From: Oceanobacter antarcticus | GTDB lineage: Bacteria; Pseudomonadota; Gammaproteobacteria; Pseudomonadales; Oceanobacteraceae | Assembly (NCBI RefSeq): GCF_044962685.1 | Contig: NZ_JBBKTX010000008.1 | Location: 62,001 to 126,000 of the forward strand | DNA: 64,000 nt | Direction of reading: 5' to 3' | Shown here: piece by piece, positions 53,503 through 63,587 of the stretch | How positions within the stretch are numbered: the stretch's first letter is position 1 | Layout: each line of letters begins with the position of its first letter | Translations under genes and position numbers: made by a program | Notes under the pieces: generated by a model | Databases searched by the model: none | Seen by the model: only the letters and a program-made list of their open reading frames with translations | Told to the model about the DNA's origin: nothing

Positions 53503-55008
53503 CTAGCTCACACCAAGCGCCATGCCAGCAGCTTTCTGGAATTCCACTTCCGCCATCAGATCACCTGCCGTCAACGGATGCTCCGCCAGCCAACCTTCAG
53601 GCAGTTGCAGTCGCAATTGATTATCCTCAGCAATGGTAACAACAGGCACCGGCACCGGATGCGCTCCCCGGCTGTGGTTTAAAATAACCGCAATGCGAAG
53701 CAGTCGGGTCAGCTGAATCACAAACTGCCGACGCCCGGGAGGTACCGCCGCAAGTTCCTCAAGGCTGAATTTACGCCGGTGACAACGTACCAGAGCTGCC
53801 AGCTTCACTTGTCCCTGGCGGGTAAAGCCCAGCATGTCGGCATGCTGCAGCAGATAGGCACCGTGTTTATGGAAACCGCTGTGAGAGAGGCTCAAGCCAA
53901 TCTCATGTAACTCTGCCCCCCACAACAGCCAGCGCACCAGGCTGTCGTCCATCCCCCAGTGCTGATTCACCTGCACAAACAGCGCACGAGCCATGTCACT
54001 CACCCTGGCCGCTTGCGCATCATCGACATAGAAGCGTTCTTTCAGCGACTGAACTGTGCGCTGGCGTACATCTTCGTGACTCGAACGCCCGAACAAATCC
54101 CACAACGCCCCTTCACGCAAGGCGCCATCGGAATACACCATGTGTTCAATATCAAAGGTGTCAAATACCGCCGTCAAAATCGCCAGTCCACCAATAAACA
54201 CCTGACGACGCTCGACTTTGACTCCAGGTAATACCACATCATCCAGCGTGGCAAATTGCAGCGCCTGCTTGCGTAATTTTTTTAATGCCGGGCGGGTTAT
54301 CCCTTCCGTTGACCAGCCAAATTCCACCACGGACTGCTCGACTGCCCGAATCGTGCCGGAAGATCCCACCACGTTTTGCCAGCCAAGCTGCTTGTAATGG
54401 GTTTCTATGTTCAGCAACTCCTGACGAGCAGCGGCCACTGCCTGCTCAAACGCGGCTTCGGTAATCAGGCCATCGGCAAAAAATCGCCGGGTGAACGATA
54501 CACAACCCATATGCAGGCTTTCCAGCGCCTTCGGTTCAAACCGTTCACCAATAATAAACTCGGTGCTGCCGCCACCAATATCGACCACCAGACGATTCCC
54601 CATATCATCCGCCAGCGTATGCGCAACGCCCAGATAAATCAGACGGGCTTCTTCGCGCCCGGCAATGACTTCGATGGGATACCCCAGTACCGCCTCGGCC
54701 CGTTCAATAAACTCCTGGCGGTTACGGGCGGCACGCAGTGCGTTGGTTGCCAACACCGTCACTTTGGCAGGATCCATGCCCTGCAAACGCTGGGAAAACT
54801 CTCGCAAACAATCCAGACCGCGTTGCTGTGCCTCTTCCGACAGCATGTAGTGCTCATCCAGACCAGCAGCTAGCTGCACTTTTTGTCCACGCCGTTCCAG
54901 AGTACGAAATTCACCATGAAATTCGCGGGCGACGACCATATGAAAACTGTTGGAGCCCAGATCAACCGCTGCAATCAATTCGCCTGGCTGGGCTGAGGTA
55001 TCTGACAT
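53503..55008 (-). CDS. ppx: Exopolyphosphatase (Ppx/GppA)
   Basis: 501 residues. Releases phosphate from polyphosphate chains. Phosphate-binding loops 'AVDLGSNSFHMVVAREFHGE' and 'LVVDIGGGSTEFIIGERFEP'; catalytic Glu region 'VIAGREEARLIYLGV'; C-terminal HD-like helical half ('LLWGAELHEIGLSLSHSGFH'). Divergent from trxA, an arrangement conserved in pseudomonad relatives. Confidence 0.95.
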   Translation of the reverse strand: MSDTSAQPGELIAAVDLGSNSFHMVVAREFHGEFRTLERRGQKVQLAAGLDEHYMLSEEAQQRGLDCLREFSQRLQGMDPAKVTVLATNALRAARNRQEFIERAEAVLGYPIEVIAGREEARLIYLGVAHTLADDMGNRLVVDIGGGSTEFIIGERFEPKALESLHMGCVSFTRRFFADGLITEAAFEQAVAAARQELLNIETHYKQLGWQNVVGSSGTIRAVEQSVVEFGWSTEGITRPALKKLRKQALQFATLDDVVLPGVKVERRQVFIGGLAILTAVFDTFDIEHMVYSDGALREGALWDLFGRSSHEDVRQRTVQSLKERFYVDDAQAARVSDMARALFVQVNQHWGMDDSLVRWLLWGAELHEIGLSLSHSGFHKHGAYLLQHADMLGFTRQGQVKLAALVRCHRRKFSLEELAAVPPGRRQFVIQLTRLLRIAVILNHSRGAHPVPVPVVTIAEDNQLRLQLPEGWLAEHPLTAGDLMAEVEFQKAAGMALGVS

Positions 55009-55167
55009 AACTCGAAGTCCTGAAACTGTCTTTTTTAGGGCAAGCCCCGAATATGCAACTCACAAGAGCAGGCGTCCAGTAGATCTTTGATCTATCTCTG
55101 CGATTGATTCCCACAGGGTCCAGCGTACAATGACGTTAATTATGACCTCAACACGCAAGGGGAAACC

Positions 55168-55494
55168 ATGAGCGATCTCATTCTGATGACGAGTGACGAC
55201 AGTTTTGAAACGGACGTACTGAGTAACGACCTGCCGGTACTGGTAGATTTTTGGGCTGAATGGTGTGGCCCCTGCAAAATGATTGCTCCCGTGCTGGAAG
55301 AAATTGCGGAAGAATTCAAGGGTCAGCTGAAAATTGCTAAACTGAATATCGACCAGAACGAAGCCACAGCACCCAAATACGGTATCCGCAGCATTCCGAC
55401 CCTGATCCTGTTCAAGGGCGGAAACGTTGAAGCGACCAAGATTGGCGCCATGAGCAAATCCGAACTGACGGCCTTTATCCAGCAAGCTCTGTAA
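55168..55494 (+). CDS. trxA: Thioredoxin 1
   Basis: 108 residues. Active site WCGPC (Cys33, Cys36) in 'DFWAEWCGPCKMIAPVLEEI'; cis-Pro in 'YGIRSIPTLILFKGG'. Cytosolic protein-disulfide reductant. Stands between ppx (divergent) and rho. Confidence 0.97.
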   Translation: MSDLILMTSDDSFETDVLSNDLPVLVDFWAEWCGPCKMIAPVLEEIAEEFKGQLKIAKLNIDQNEATAPKYGIRSIPTLILFKGGNVEATKIGAMSKSELTAFIQQAL

Positions 55495-55515
55495 GTATTC
55501 ACCCTGCTTGCAACA

Positions 55516-55543
55516 CCCAAAAGGTGCAACCGCACCTTTTGGG
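55516..55543 (+). terminator. Hairpin after trxA
   Basis: Perfect 12-bp stem CCCAAAAGGTGC (55516-55527) / GCACCTTTTGGG (55532-55543) with loop AACC, 22 bases past the trxA stop. There is no T-run after it, so it may act as a weak terminator or a processing/stability hairpin. Confidence 0.55.
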
Positions 55544-55666
55544 CTGGACACCCCCATATATTGAGTCTATAGTTTCTTTACGCCTTGGGTTCTCCAAAGC
55601 ATTTCTCCTCTTGATATCGTTTCAAGCTCCGCCCCAACACCCACTAAATTGCACTTATCTTTCCCT

Positions 55667-56929
55667 ATGAATCTTTCCGACCTTAAATTGAAAGCCGTTC
55701 CCGAACTCCTTGATATCGCCAAGGAAATGAATCTCGAGAATGTGAGTCGTACCCGTAAACAGGATATTATCTTTGCCATTCTCAAGCATCATGCCAAGAG
55801 CGGGGAAGATATTTATGGTGATGGGGTATTGGAAATCCTGCAGGATGGTTTTGGCTTTTTAAGAAGCTCCAGTAGCTCTTATCTTGCCGGTCCTGATGAT
55901 ATTTATGTTTCACCCAGCCAGATTCGCCGTTTTAATCTGCGCAAGGGTGACAAGATTTCAGGAAAAATCCGTCCCCCTAAAGATGGCGAACGTTATTTTG
56001 CGATGTTAAAAGTCGCCGAAATCAACGACGACAAACCTGAAAACGCCAAATCCAAGATTCTGTTTGAAAACCTCACCCCGCTCTTCCCTGACCATCGCTT
56101 CTTTCTGGAACAAGGCAATGGCTCGACCGAAGACCTTTCTTCCCGCGTACTGGATCTGGTAGCCCCGATTGGTAAAGGACAGCGCGGTCTGATTGTTGCG
56201 CCGCCCAAGGCCGGTAAAACCATGTTGCTGCAGACCATCGCCCAGTCCATCACCCGGAATAACCCGGAATGTGATGTGATTGTGCTGCTGATTGACGAGC
56301 GGCCGGAAGAAGTGACCGAGATGAAACGCTCGGTTCGTGGTGAAGTGGTTGCATCAACCTTCGATGAGCCTCCCGCTCGTCACGTCCAGGTCGCCGAAAT
56401 GGTGATCGAAAAAGCCAAGCGTCTGGTTGAACACAAACGTGACGTGGTGATTCTGCTCGACTCGGTCACCCGTCTGGCACGGGCCTACAACACCGTAGTA
56501 CCCAGCTCCGGCAAGGTACTGACCGGTGGTGTTGATGCCAACGCACTGGAAAAGCCAAAACGTTTCTTCGGCTCCGCCCGTAACGTTGAAGAAGGCGGCT
56601 CCCTGACGATTATCGCCACCGCACTGGTAGACACTGGCTCCAAAATGGACGAAGTGATTTACGAAGAGTTCAAGGGTACTGGTAACCAGGAGCTGCATCT
56701 GGATCGCAAGATCGCGGAAAAGCGGATTTACCCTGCGATCAATATCCGCCGTTCCGGCACCCGTCGCGAAGACATCATGTTTGATGAATCGTCCCTGCAA
56801 CGTCTGTGGATTCTGCGCAAACTGCTCACAGAAATGGAAGACGTACAGTCGATTGAATTCCTGCTTGGCAAGCTGAGCCAAACCAAGACCAACGATGAAT
56901 TCTTCGACTCCATGCGTGGCGGCAAGTAA
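55667..56929 (+). CDS. rho: Transcription termination factor Rho
   Basis: 420 residues. N-terminal Rho helix bundle ('MNLSDLKLKAVPELLDIAKE'), cold-shock-like RNA-binding domain ('GVLEILQDGFGFLRSS', 'DDIYVSPSQIRRFNLRKGD'), Walker A 'APPKAGKTMLLQ', Walker B region 'VIVLLIDERPEEVTEMKRSV', Q-loop 'GKVLTGGVDANALEKPKRFF'. ATG 55667 is the conserved start; an ATG 18 bases earlier is also in frame. trxA-rho order is conserved in gammaproteobacteria. Confidence 0.98.
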   Translation: MNLSDLKLKAVPELLDIAKEMNLENVSRTRKQDIIFAILKHHAKSGEDIYGDGVLEILQDGFGFLRSSSSSYLAGPDDIYVSPSQIRRFNLRKGDKISGKIRPPKDGERYFAMLKVAEINDDKPENAKSKILFENLTPLFPDHRFFLEQGNGSTEDLSSRVLDLVAPIGKGQRGLIVAPPKAGKTMLLQTIAQSITRNNPECDVIVLLIDERPEEVTEMKRSVRGEVVASTFDEPPARHVQVAEMVIEKAKRLVEHKRDVVILLDSVTRLARAYNTVVPSSGKVLTGGVDANALEKPKRFFGSARNVEEGGSLTIIATALVDTGSKMDEVIYEEFKGTGNQELHLDRKIAEKRIYPAINIRRSGTRREDIMFDESSLQRLWILRKLLTEMEDVQSIEFLLGKLSQTKTNDEFFDSMRGGK

Positions 56930-57034
56930 TGTTTATGCGCTAAATATCCGCTCAGACCATGTTTGAGCGGATAACAAAAAGCACCGTTCGGTTGATTTTT
57001 ACCCGTTAAGTGCTTTGTCTGAATGATCAAACAC

Positions 57035-57071
57035 AAAAATCCAGAACTCTCATGGGGGTCTGGATTTTTTT
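57035..57071 (+). terminator. Terminator after rho
   Basis: Stem AAAAATCCAGA / TCTGGATTTTT with a T-rich tail, about 105 bases past the rho stop. Confidence 0.8.
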
Positions 57072-57144
57072 ATGCTTTAAATTCAGGTGCACTTTCGTTA
57101 ATACCATTGAGCTTGTTCAGCATACTTCGCTGAATCAATTGTCT

Positions 57145-57474
57145 TCACTCGCTGACTGGCAAGCCCTTTCGCTCGTCACCAAAATGCGCGGGGTGCTCTC
57201 GGATCCATCGCCGCAACGCTATTTTTTCCAGCAACGAGGCATAAACCTCGGCACATTCAGGACGGGATTCCAGCACCCCGGAAAGTTGGCAAACCAAGGT
57301 AAGTGCCGAACTGCGGCTAATCAGCGGCAAATTGGCCAGAGCCGCTGCAAATGCCTTGTTGGCTTCCTCTTCATTTCCCTTTTGCCAGTAGCAGTATAAA
57401 CATGTCGAAACCGACCGCCCCCTAACTGTCAGCGACAATTTTATTGAACCGCCCACTCCTGCTTGCTGACACAT
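57145..57474 (-). CDS. Possible small gene of unknown function between rho and tex
   Basis: 109 residues on the minus strand. The second half looks like a real helical, TPR-like protein ('QKGNEEEANKAFAAALANLP', 'LSGVLESRPECAEVYASLLE', 'KIALRRWIREHPAHF'), while the first 30 residues are less convincing and the start has no clear ribosome site. It fills most of the 647-base gap between rho and tex. It may be a degraded or N-terminally shortened gene. Not recognised. Confidence 0.4.
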   Translation of the reverse strand: MCQQAGVGGSIKLSLTVRGRSVSTCLYCYWQKGNEEEANKAFAAALANLPLISRSSALTLVCQLSGVLESRPECAEVYASLLEKIALRRWIREHPAHFGDERKGLPVSE

Positions 57475-57576
57475 AGGGAACCGTCAACGCCTGAGAGAAA
57501 AGTGATCTGCAGCACCGGCCCGCCAATCCCGCTATACTTCGCGCTGCTTTGAAAATCGAACCTGGATCTTTTCCTT

Positions 57577-59937
57577 ATGCTGCTCGAATCCATAGGCCAA
57601 CGCCTTGCTGAAGAACTCAACATCCGCCCGCAACAGGTATCCGCCGCCGTTACCTTGCTGGATGAAGGTGCTACGGTGCCGTTTATCTCCCGCTACCGGA
57701 AAGAAGTCACCGGCGCACTGGACGACACCCAGCTGCGGAATCTGGAAGAGCGGTTGCGCTATCTGCGCGAGATGGAAGATCGTCGTGACAGCATCCTGAA
57801 AAGCATTGAAGAGCAGGGCAAGCTGACCACCGAGTTAAAACGCGACATTCTCACTGCCGATACCAAAACCCGGCTTGAAGACTTGTACTTGCCCTACAAG
57901 AAAAAACGCCGCACCAAGGGCCAAGTCGCCATTGAAGCTGGGCTGGAACCACTCGCCGAACGCCTGCTGCAAGACCCGACCCTGACGCCAGAATCCGAAG
58001 CCACAGGCTTTATCAATGCCGAGCAGGGCGTGGAAGATACCAAGGCCGCGCTGGATGGAGCCAAATACATCTTGATGGAGCGGTTTGCCGAAGATGCCAA
58101 CCTGCTGGCCAAACTACGCCAGTTTCTCAAGCAAGAAGCCACCTTGTCTGTCCGGGTTATCCCCGGCAAAGAAGCCGAAGGCAGCAAGTTCGCCGACTAC
58201 TTTGAACACGACGAAGCGTTAAAAAGCGTACCGAGTCACCGTGCGCTGGCGATTCTGCGCGGCCGTAACGAAGGCATACTGGGTTTCTCACTGGTGACAC
58301 AAGCCGAGCTGGCAGACAAACAAGCAGGCAGTCCGTGCGAAGCCATGATTGCGGGGCACTTCCGCCTCAAAAATGAAAGCCGAGCCGCAGATCGTTGGCT
58401 CGCCGAAGTCGTCAAGTGGACCTGGCGCATCAAGCTGTTGACGCATCTGGAAACCGAGCTGGTCGGGCAGTTGCGGGAAAGTGCCGAAGAAGGGGCCATC
58501 AAGGTCTTTGCCGACAATCTGAAAGACTTGCTGCTTTCCGCCCCCGCTGGCGCCAAAAACACCATGGGTCTCGACCCGGGTTTGCGTACCGGCGTAAAAG
58601 TTGCCGTGGTCGACAGTACCGGCAAGGTGCTCGACCACAGCACGATTTACTGTACGCCGCCGCAGAACAAATTTGCGGAATCGGAAGCGGTACTGAGAGT
58701 CATGATCGCCAAACACGGCGTGCAACTGATTGCCATTGGCAACGGCACTGGCAGCCGTGAAACCGACAAGTTTGTCGGCGATATGCTGAAAAAGATCAAT
58801 CCGGCGCTGGATGCCAACCAGAAAGTGCAAAAAATCATGGTCAACGAAGCCGGTGCCTCGGTGTATTCGGCATCAGAGCTGGCAGCAAAAGAATTTCCGG
58901 ATCTCGACGTCACCATTCGTGGCGCCGTTTCTATTGCCCGACGTCTGCAAGATCCACTGGCAGAACTGGTGAAAATCGAACCCAAGTCCATTGGGGTTGG
59001 CCAGTACCAGCACGACGTCAACCAGAGTCAGCTGGCCCGTTCATTGGATGCCGTAGTAGAAGATTGTGTGAACTCGGTCGGCGTCGACCTGAATACCGCC
59101 TCTGTCCCGTTGCTGAGCCGCATCTCTGGTTTGAACAGTACCCTGGCTAACAATATTGTCGCCTTTCGTGACGAAAACGGCGCCTTTACCAGCCGTAAGG
59201 AATTGGCCAAGGTGCCACGACTGGGGGCCAAAACCTTCGAACAGGCGGCCGGTTTCCTGCGTATTATGAACGGCAGCAACCCTCTCGACGCCTCCGCCGT
59301 ACACCCCGAGTCGTATCCGCTGGTGAATAACATCGCCAAGCAGTTCGGCAAGGATATCGGCAGCCTGGTCGGTGACCACGCGTTTCTCACATCGGTTAAT
59401 GCCGAGCAGTTTGTCAGCGAGCAGGCCGGATTAATCACAGTAAAAGATATTCTTTCCGAACTGGAGAAACCGGGACGAGACCCGCGCCCGGAATTCCGTT
59501 TTGCTGAATTTCAGGAAGGCGTTGAAAAAATCTCCGACCTGAAGCCCAATATGGTGCTGGAGGGTGTCATTACGAACGTTGCCGCCTTTGGTGCGTTTGT
59601 GGATATTGGCGTGCATCAGGATGGACTGGTGCATATTTCTGCACTGTCTGACAGCTATATCAAAGACCCCCGCGATGTCGTCAAAGCCGGTGATATCGTC
59701 AAGGTCAAAGTCATGGAAGTGGACTCTGAGCGTAAACGTATAGGTCTGTCGATGCGGCTGAGTGACGATGCCAATGAAAAAGCCGCTGAACAAGCCAATC
59801 GCGGAGGCCAACGCAACAATGGCCCCAAACGAGGCGGCGGCCAAAACCGAACCTCGTTTGGCGACAAACAGCCACAAGGCCAGGGCGCCATGGCCGGAGC
59901 ACTGGCAGCGGCCTTGTCCAACGCCAAAAAGAAATAA
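57577..59937 (+). CDS. tex: Tex-family transcription accessory protein
   Basis: 786 residues. Order: Tex N-terminal helices ('VPFISRYRKEVTGALDDTQL'), a YqgF/RNase H-like core ('MGLDPGLRTGVKVAVVDSTG'), helix-hairpin-helix motifs ('VDLNTASVPLLSRISGL', 'LAKVPRLGAKTFEQAAGFL'), a C-terminal S1 RNA-binding domain ('LEGVITNVAAFGAFVDIGVH'), and a Gly/Asn/Gln-rich basic tail ('RGGGQNRTSFGDKQPQGQG'). Binds nucleic acid and influences transcription; its exact role is not settled. Confidence 0.96.
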   Translation: MLLESIGQRLAEELNIRPQQVSAAVTLLDEGATVPFISRYRKEVTGALDDTQLRNLEERLRYLREMEDRRDSILKSIEEQGKLTTELKRDILTADTKTRLEDLYLPYKKKRRTKGQVAIEAGLEPLAERLLQDPTLTPESEATGFINAEQGVEDTKAALDGAKYILMERFAEDANLLAKLRQFLKQEATLSVRVIPGKEAEGSKFADYFEHDEALKSVPSHRALAILRGRNEGILGFSLVTQAELADKQAGSPCEAMIAGHFRLKNESRAADRWLAEVVKWTWRIKLLTHLETELVGQLRESAEEGAIKVFADNLKDLLLSAPAGAKNTMGLDPGLRTGVKVAVVDSTGKVLDHSTIYCTPPQNKFAESEAVLRVMIAKHGVQLIAIGNGTGSRETDKFVGDMLKKINPALDANQKVQKIMVNEAGASVYSASELAAKEFPDLDVTIRGAVSIARRLQDPLAELVKIEPKSIGVGQYQHDVNQSQLARSLDAVVEDCVNSVGVDLNTASVPLLSRISGLNSTLANNIVAFRDENGAFTSRKELAKVPRLGAKTFEQAAGFLRIMNGSNPLDASAVHPESYPLVNNIAKQFGKDIGSLVGDHAFLTSVNAEQFVSEQAGLITVKDILSELEKPGRDPRPEFRFAEFQEGVEKISDLKPNMVLEGVITNVAAFGAFVDIGVHQDGLVHISALSDSYIKDPRDVVKAGDIVKVKVMEVDSERKRIGLSMRLSDDANEKAAEQANRGGQRNNGPKRGGGQNRTSFGDKQPQGQGAMAGALAAALSNAKKK

Positions 59938-59949
59938 GTTGAAGCGATG

Positions 59950-59998
59950 AGCAACACCCCGCATGTAACGCGGGGTGTTGCTGCCCCTCTTCAGGGGC
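59950..59998. terminator. Double hairpin after tex
   Basis: A 13-bp stem AGCAACACCCCGC / GCGGGGTGTTGCT (59950-59982) is followed at once by GCCCCT-CTTC-AGGGGC (59983-59998). No T-run follows. Probably separates tex from the convergent PepSY-region genes. Confidence 0.6.
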
Positions 59999-60209
59999 CT
60001 ATATGCTGTCTCGCCATGACATTGAGTCGCCGTGTCCCGATAGTCAATGACACTCCGACCGACAACAATCCCAGCGTCAGCCAGGAAAATCCATCCCACC
60101 ATCCATTACCAATCAGTGCCGCAAAAATCCCCGCTAATGCCAGCATATTAACCAGCAGCGGCCAGCGATAAATTTCCCAGCCAGAGCGTAATCTTCCGGG
60201 GTTGTTCAT
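59991..60209 (-). CDS. Small two-TM membrane protein of the siderophore-type locus
   Basis: 72 residues with two hydrophobic segments ('LLVNMLALAGIFAALIGNG' and 'LTLGLLSVGVSLTIGT'). ATG 60209 overlaps the PepSY gene stop by 4 bases (ATGA). Small membrane proteins often follow PepSY reductases in iron-uptake operons. The family was not recognised. Confidence 0.7.
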   Translation of the reverse strand: MNNPGRLRSGWEIYRWPLLVNMLALAGIFAALIGNGWWDGFSWLTLGLLSVGVSLTIGTRRLNVMARQHIGP

Positions 60210-61372
60210 ACGCGGCCCCCATGGGGTGGTTCTTGCTGCTGTGCTGCAGCGTCGTATATTTCCTCGACTCGTTTTGCGCCCTTGCGGCCACGGGCCAGCC
60301 ACAGATACACCCCGGATCCCAACACGACGATGGTTATAAGATCCAGCACTGCCCAGATGATTTTAAGTGGCAACCCACCATAATCGCCAAAGTGCAACGG
60401 CACTGACAAGTTCACCATGGTCAGGTACCAGGGTGTGTTCTTGATACCCTCCAACTGGCCAGTCTCCGCATCCACAATCGCCAGCTTGATCAGGCGTTCC
60501 GTCAGTGGCGTATTACCTCTCAAAGCCACGACATAGTGGTGCGGTGTCGCGTATGGACTGCCAGGCATCGACATAAAAGAGATATCCGCATCCGGCACTT
60601 TGACGAACACAGCGTCTCGAACCCTGTCCGGGCTGACCACAGGTGCTGTTAGGGCAGTACCTTGATATTCCGCAGCAATCTCGGCCAATTGACCATGTTT
60701 CCACAACAAACTGAGCGGTTGAACCAGCGTCAGAATGATACCGGTCACTCCGACGATCATGACCCAACTGGTCGTCACCATGCCCGTCGTATTATGAATA
60801 TCGAGCCATTGGATGCGAGGCCCCCGTTCACGCCGTACTGCGCTAAAGGGCAAGCGGCGCATATAAGGGGCATAGACCACCAGACCACTGATGACAGAAA
60901 CCGCAAACAGCACTCCCATCAAACCCAGGAACAAGGCTCCCGGTAGCCCCACCAGCAAGCTGCCGTGCAAATCAAGCAGCAAGAACATGATGCCTTCGTT
61001 GGGAGGGCGGGCTAGCAAACGCTTGCCAGTACGTCGATCAAACGTAAGAAAATACGCCGTGCCTTCACTGACGTTCATACTTTCACCCATGACGGCACGT
61101 ATGATCGGCTGCTCGTCATCCCAGACCAAAAACACCAATTCCCAACCCGGCTTTGCCATCTTTGATTACTCAACAATGTCGTTGAGACTGGCAGACGAGC
61201 TCCCCTGCACCGCTCCGATAAACTCCGGTTTGTGAGTCAACTGATCAATTTCACTGTGAAAAATCAGTGGTAGCCCGGTAATACACAGCAGCAACATAAA
61301 CAGCATGCATATCAGGCTGGACCACTTGTGAACCAAATACCAACGCTTGACCGTTCGCCCAGTTAATGTCAT
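60206..61372 (-). pseudogene. PepSY-associated membrane protein interrupted by an in-frame stop
   Basis: The N-terminal part (ATG 61372) reads 'VKRWYLVHKWSSLICMLFML', then 'FHSEIDQLTHKPEF' and 'SSSASLNDIVE' before TAA at 61166-61168. The same frame continues at once with 'SKMAKPGWELVFLVWDDEQP' and goes on for over 300 residues with three more TM segments ('WLDIHNTTGMVTTSWVMIVG'). Without the stop it would be a normal PepSY-TM protein of 388 residues, a family often beside siderophore receptors and linked to ferric reductase activity. CAA to TAA is the simplest change. A downstream ATG at 61159 could restart a shorter protein lacking TM1. Confidence 0.82.
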
Positions 61373-61380
61373 AGCGCCAC

Positions 61381-63426
61381 CTAAAACCCAAACTCAACGC
61401 CGGCCAACAGCGTTCTGGGTTGCAATAAGGTCGCGGCATCATCGGCGGCGGTGTCGCCCGTCAGTATCGAGACTTCGCTGTCGTTATCGAGCAAATTCTT
61501 ACCGCTGAGGAACAGCCGGGTTTGCTTGATCGCGTAACTGACCTGAGCGTTGACGACGGCGTACGGATCGACCTTGCCACGCGGCGTATTGGTCGCATCC
61601 GAGTAGTACGCATCGGTATACAGCACGCTGAGTGTCAGTTCGAGACCATCGTATGGTGTTGCCAGTACACCAGTGTCCAGAGAGTAGGCCGGGGAACGTG
61701 CCAGCTGATTACCCTCAACCGTCTCGTCGTCGTAACGGTCGACCCGCGTCTTCAGCAAGCCCAGGTTCAGATACACTTCATTCCCTTCCGAGAAATAGTA
61801 GTCCATGCCCGCTTCCAGGCCCCAGGTGGTTGCCTTGTCGGCATTACGAATCACCGTCGAGCCGGAAGCGAGATTGAACGGCAGTTGCATATCGCTGAAG
61901 CGGTTATAAAAAACGTTGGCCGTAACACCCATCCGCTGATCCATCAGCTGCCCACGCATAAAGCCTTCGTAATTCCAGATGTATTCCGGGTCATAACTGT
62001 AATCCACAAACGGCGAACTGAACGTAATTCCGGCACCACCGCCGTTGTATCCTCGACCGGCGGAGAGTCCCAGCGTCCAGAGTTCGTCGGGATAAAAGCT
62101 GACGCTGATTTTTGGCAAAAATTCCTTGTACTCATCCTCGAAGTCAATCAGCAACGGGCCTGCGCCACCGACCCGGTAGCGGGATTCTTCTTCGTAACGA
62201 GCGCCCAGTATCAATGTCATTGCCTCACTGATGTGCCAGTTCAGTTCACCCAAAACGGCATCATTATCCGTTTCATCGCGGAAAGTGCCGCCGCCGAACA
62301 GATCAATATATTCATCCTGCTCGCTGCGAAACACATAGGCCGCAAGAAAACCGGAGACAGTGTCATACGCGGCATCACCGATACGCAGCATGGGCTGAAA
62401 GACCTTCTCCACGCCATCAATCTCCAGATTACCCTGGCCTGTCAAAGCATGGCGGTCAGTATGGAAGTCGGTGGTTTGAAGCGAAACATCCAGCGCGATC
62501 AGATCCGACACTTGCCATTGGCTATTGAGCACCCCGTAAACGTTACGGGAATGAAATGTCGGCTGATTGGGAAATTCAGCTTCACGTTCTTCAAACGGCC
62601 GCACGACTCGCTCGGACTGAGGAGCGCGACCATCCGTCACACCTGCCGTCAGCAGGGTACGAAAACCCTCAGCAGGTACAAATAGCAGCTTGCCTCGCAG
62701 CGTTTGGGTTCGATAGCGATCCGGTTCGTCCTCTTCCGCATACGGGGTAAAATCCACCGCTGTTTTATGCCGCTGAGAGTCACCCGCCAAACGAAAAGCC
62801 AGCGTGTCACCCAGCAGCGGACCAGACACCACGAATGAACCGCCACGATGCTGCTGTTGACCGACCATGGCGCGAACTTTTCCTTGCCATTCAAACGAGG
62901 GATCTGCGGTTGTCATTACAACCGCCCCCGCAATAGAGTTACGCCCCTGAAGCGTGCTCTGAGGCCCCCGGTAGACCTCGACCTGATCGATATCCCACAA
63001 ACTCGCAGACTGGAAAACCGACTCATTAAAACCGAGTGTACGTCCATCCACCTGATAGGTCAGGCGCGGTCGGGTGCCGGCCAGAAAGGCATTGGCGCCA
63101 GATGCTGGCCCGGTACCATCAATACCACGCACGGCCGGAGCATCGTTACCCGGCTCAACGGTTACGATATTGGGAATATGTTCCAGCAAATCGCCAGACA
63201 TTTGCACCCCTGCCATACTGTCCAGATCTTCTCCTGTCTTGGCCAACACACTGGACGCCGTTTCACTCAGGGGGCGACTGGTTTTCTCTCCCCTCACCAC
63301 GATTTCTTCAATGAGCACAGTCCGGTTATCTTCTATCTGCTGGCCAGATTCTGCCAAAGATGCAACAGATGTGGTTGCCACCACAGCACTGCCCAGCCAC
63401 ACCAGCGGGTTGATCTTCAGGTTCAC
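61381..63426 (-). CDS. TonB-dependent receptor (siderophore type)
   Basis: 681 residues. Signal peptide 'LGSAVVATTSVASLAES', TonB-box region 'VLIEEIVVRGEKTSR', plug with 'LVVEHIPNIVTVEPG'-like segment ('LLEHIPNIVTVEPGNDAPAV', 'QVEVYRGPQSTLQGRNSIAG'), barrel to 'RTLLAGVEFGF' with terminal Phe. Starts at GTG 63426 with AGGAG upstream. The PepSY gene downstream and the divergent AraC-like gene are the usual company of ferric siderophore receptors. No clear Fur box was seen in the 161-base divergent gap. Confidence 0.92.
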   Translation of the reverse strand: MNLKINPLVWLGSAVVATTSVASLAESGQQIEDNRTVLIEEIVVRGEKTSRPLSETASSVLAKTGEDLDSMAGVQMSGDLLEHIPNIVTVEPGNDAPAVRGIDGTGPASGANAFLAGTRPRLTYQVDGRTLGFNESVFQSASLWDIDQVEVYRGPQSTLQGRNSIAGAVVMTTADPSFEWQGKVRAMVGQQQHRGGSFVVSGPLLGDTLAFRLAGDSQRHKTAVDFTPYAEEDEPDRYRTQTLRGKLLFVPAEGFRTLLTAGVTDGRAPQSERVVRPFEEREAEFPNQPTFHSRNVYGVLNSQWQVSDLIALDVSLQTTDFHTDRHALTGQGNLEIDGVEKVFQPMLRIGDAAYDTVSGFLAAYVFRSEQDEYIDLFGGGTFRDETDNDAVLGELNWHISEAMTLILGARYEEESRYRVGGAGPLLIDFEDEYKEFLPKISVSFYPDELWTLGLSAGRGYNGGGAGITFSSPFVDYSYDPEYIWNYEGFMRGQLMDQRMGVTANVFYNRFSDMQLPFNLASGSTVIRNADKATTWGLEAGMDYYFSEGNEVYLNLGLLKTRVDRYDDETVEGNQLARSPAYSLDTGVLATPYDGLELTLSVLYTDAYYSDATNTPRGKVDPYAVVNAQVSYAIKQTRLFLSGKNLLDNDSEVSILTGDTAADDAATLLQPRTLLAGVEFGF

Positions 63427-63587
63427 GACGATTCTCCTGGCTTGATTACATTGTCAGTTGGTTATGGGATACGTGACCTTCAATAGTTGCAATTGAAAAT
63501 CCTTCGTATTAATAGTAGCGTTACAACCAACTCCGACCACTCCAAAAAGGACACTTGGCAAGGTCATCACGACAAACTGAAGACGCC

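Noticed and set aside
61522..62685. 387-codon open frame opposite the second TonB receptor
   Set aside because: Shadow of the receptor; no recognisable protein features.
63427..63587. Fur box between the TonB receptor and the AraC-like gene
   Set aside because: Only a partial, unconvincing match (near 63485-63505) was seen by eye.
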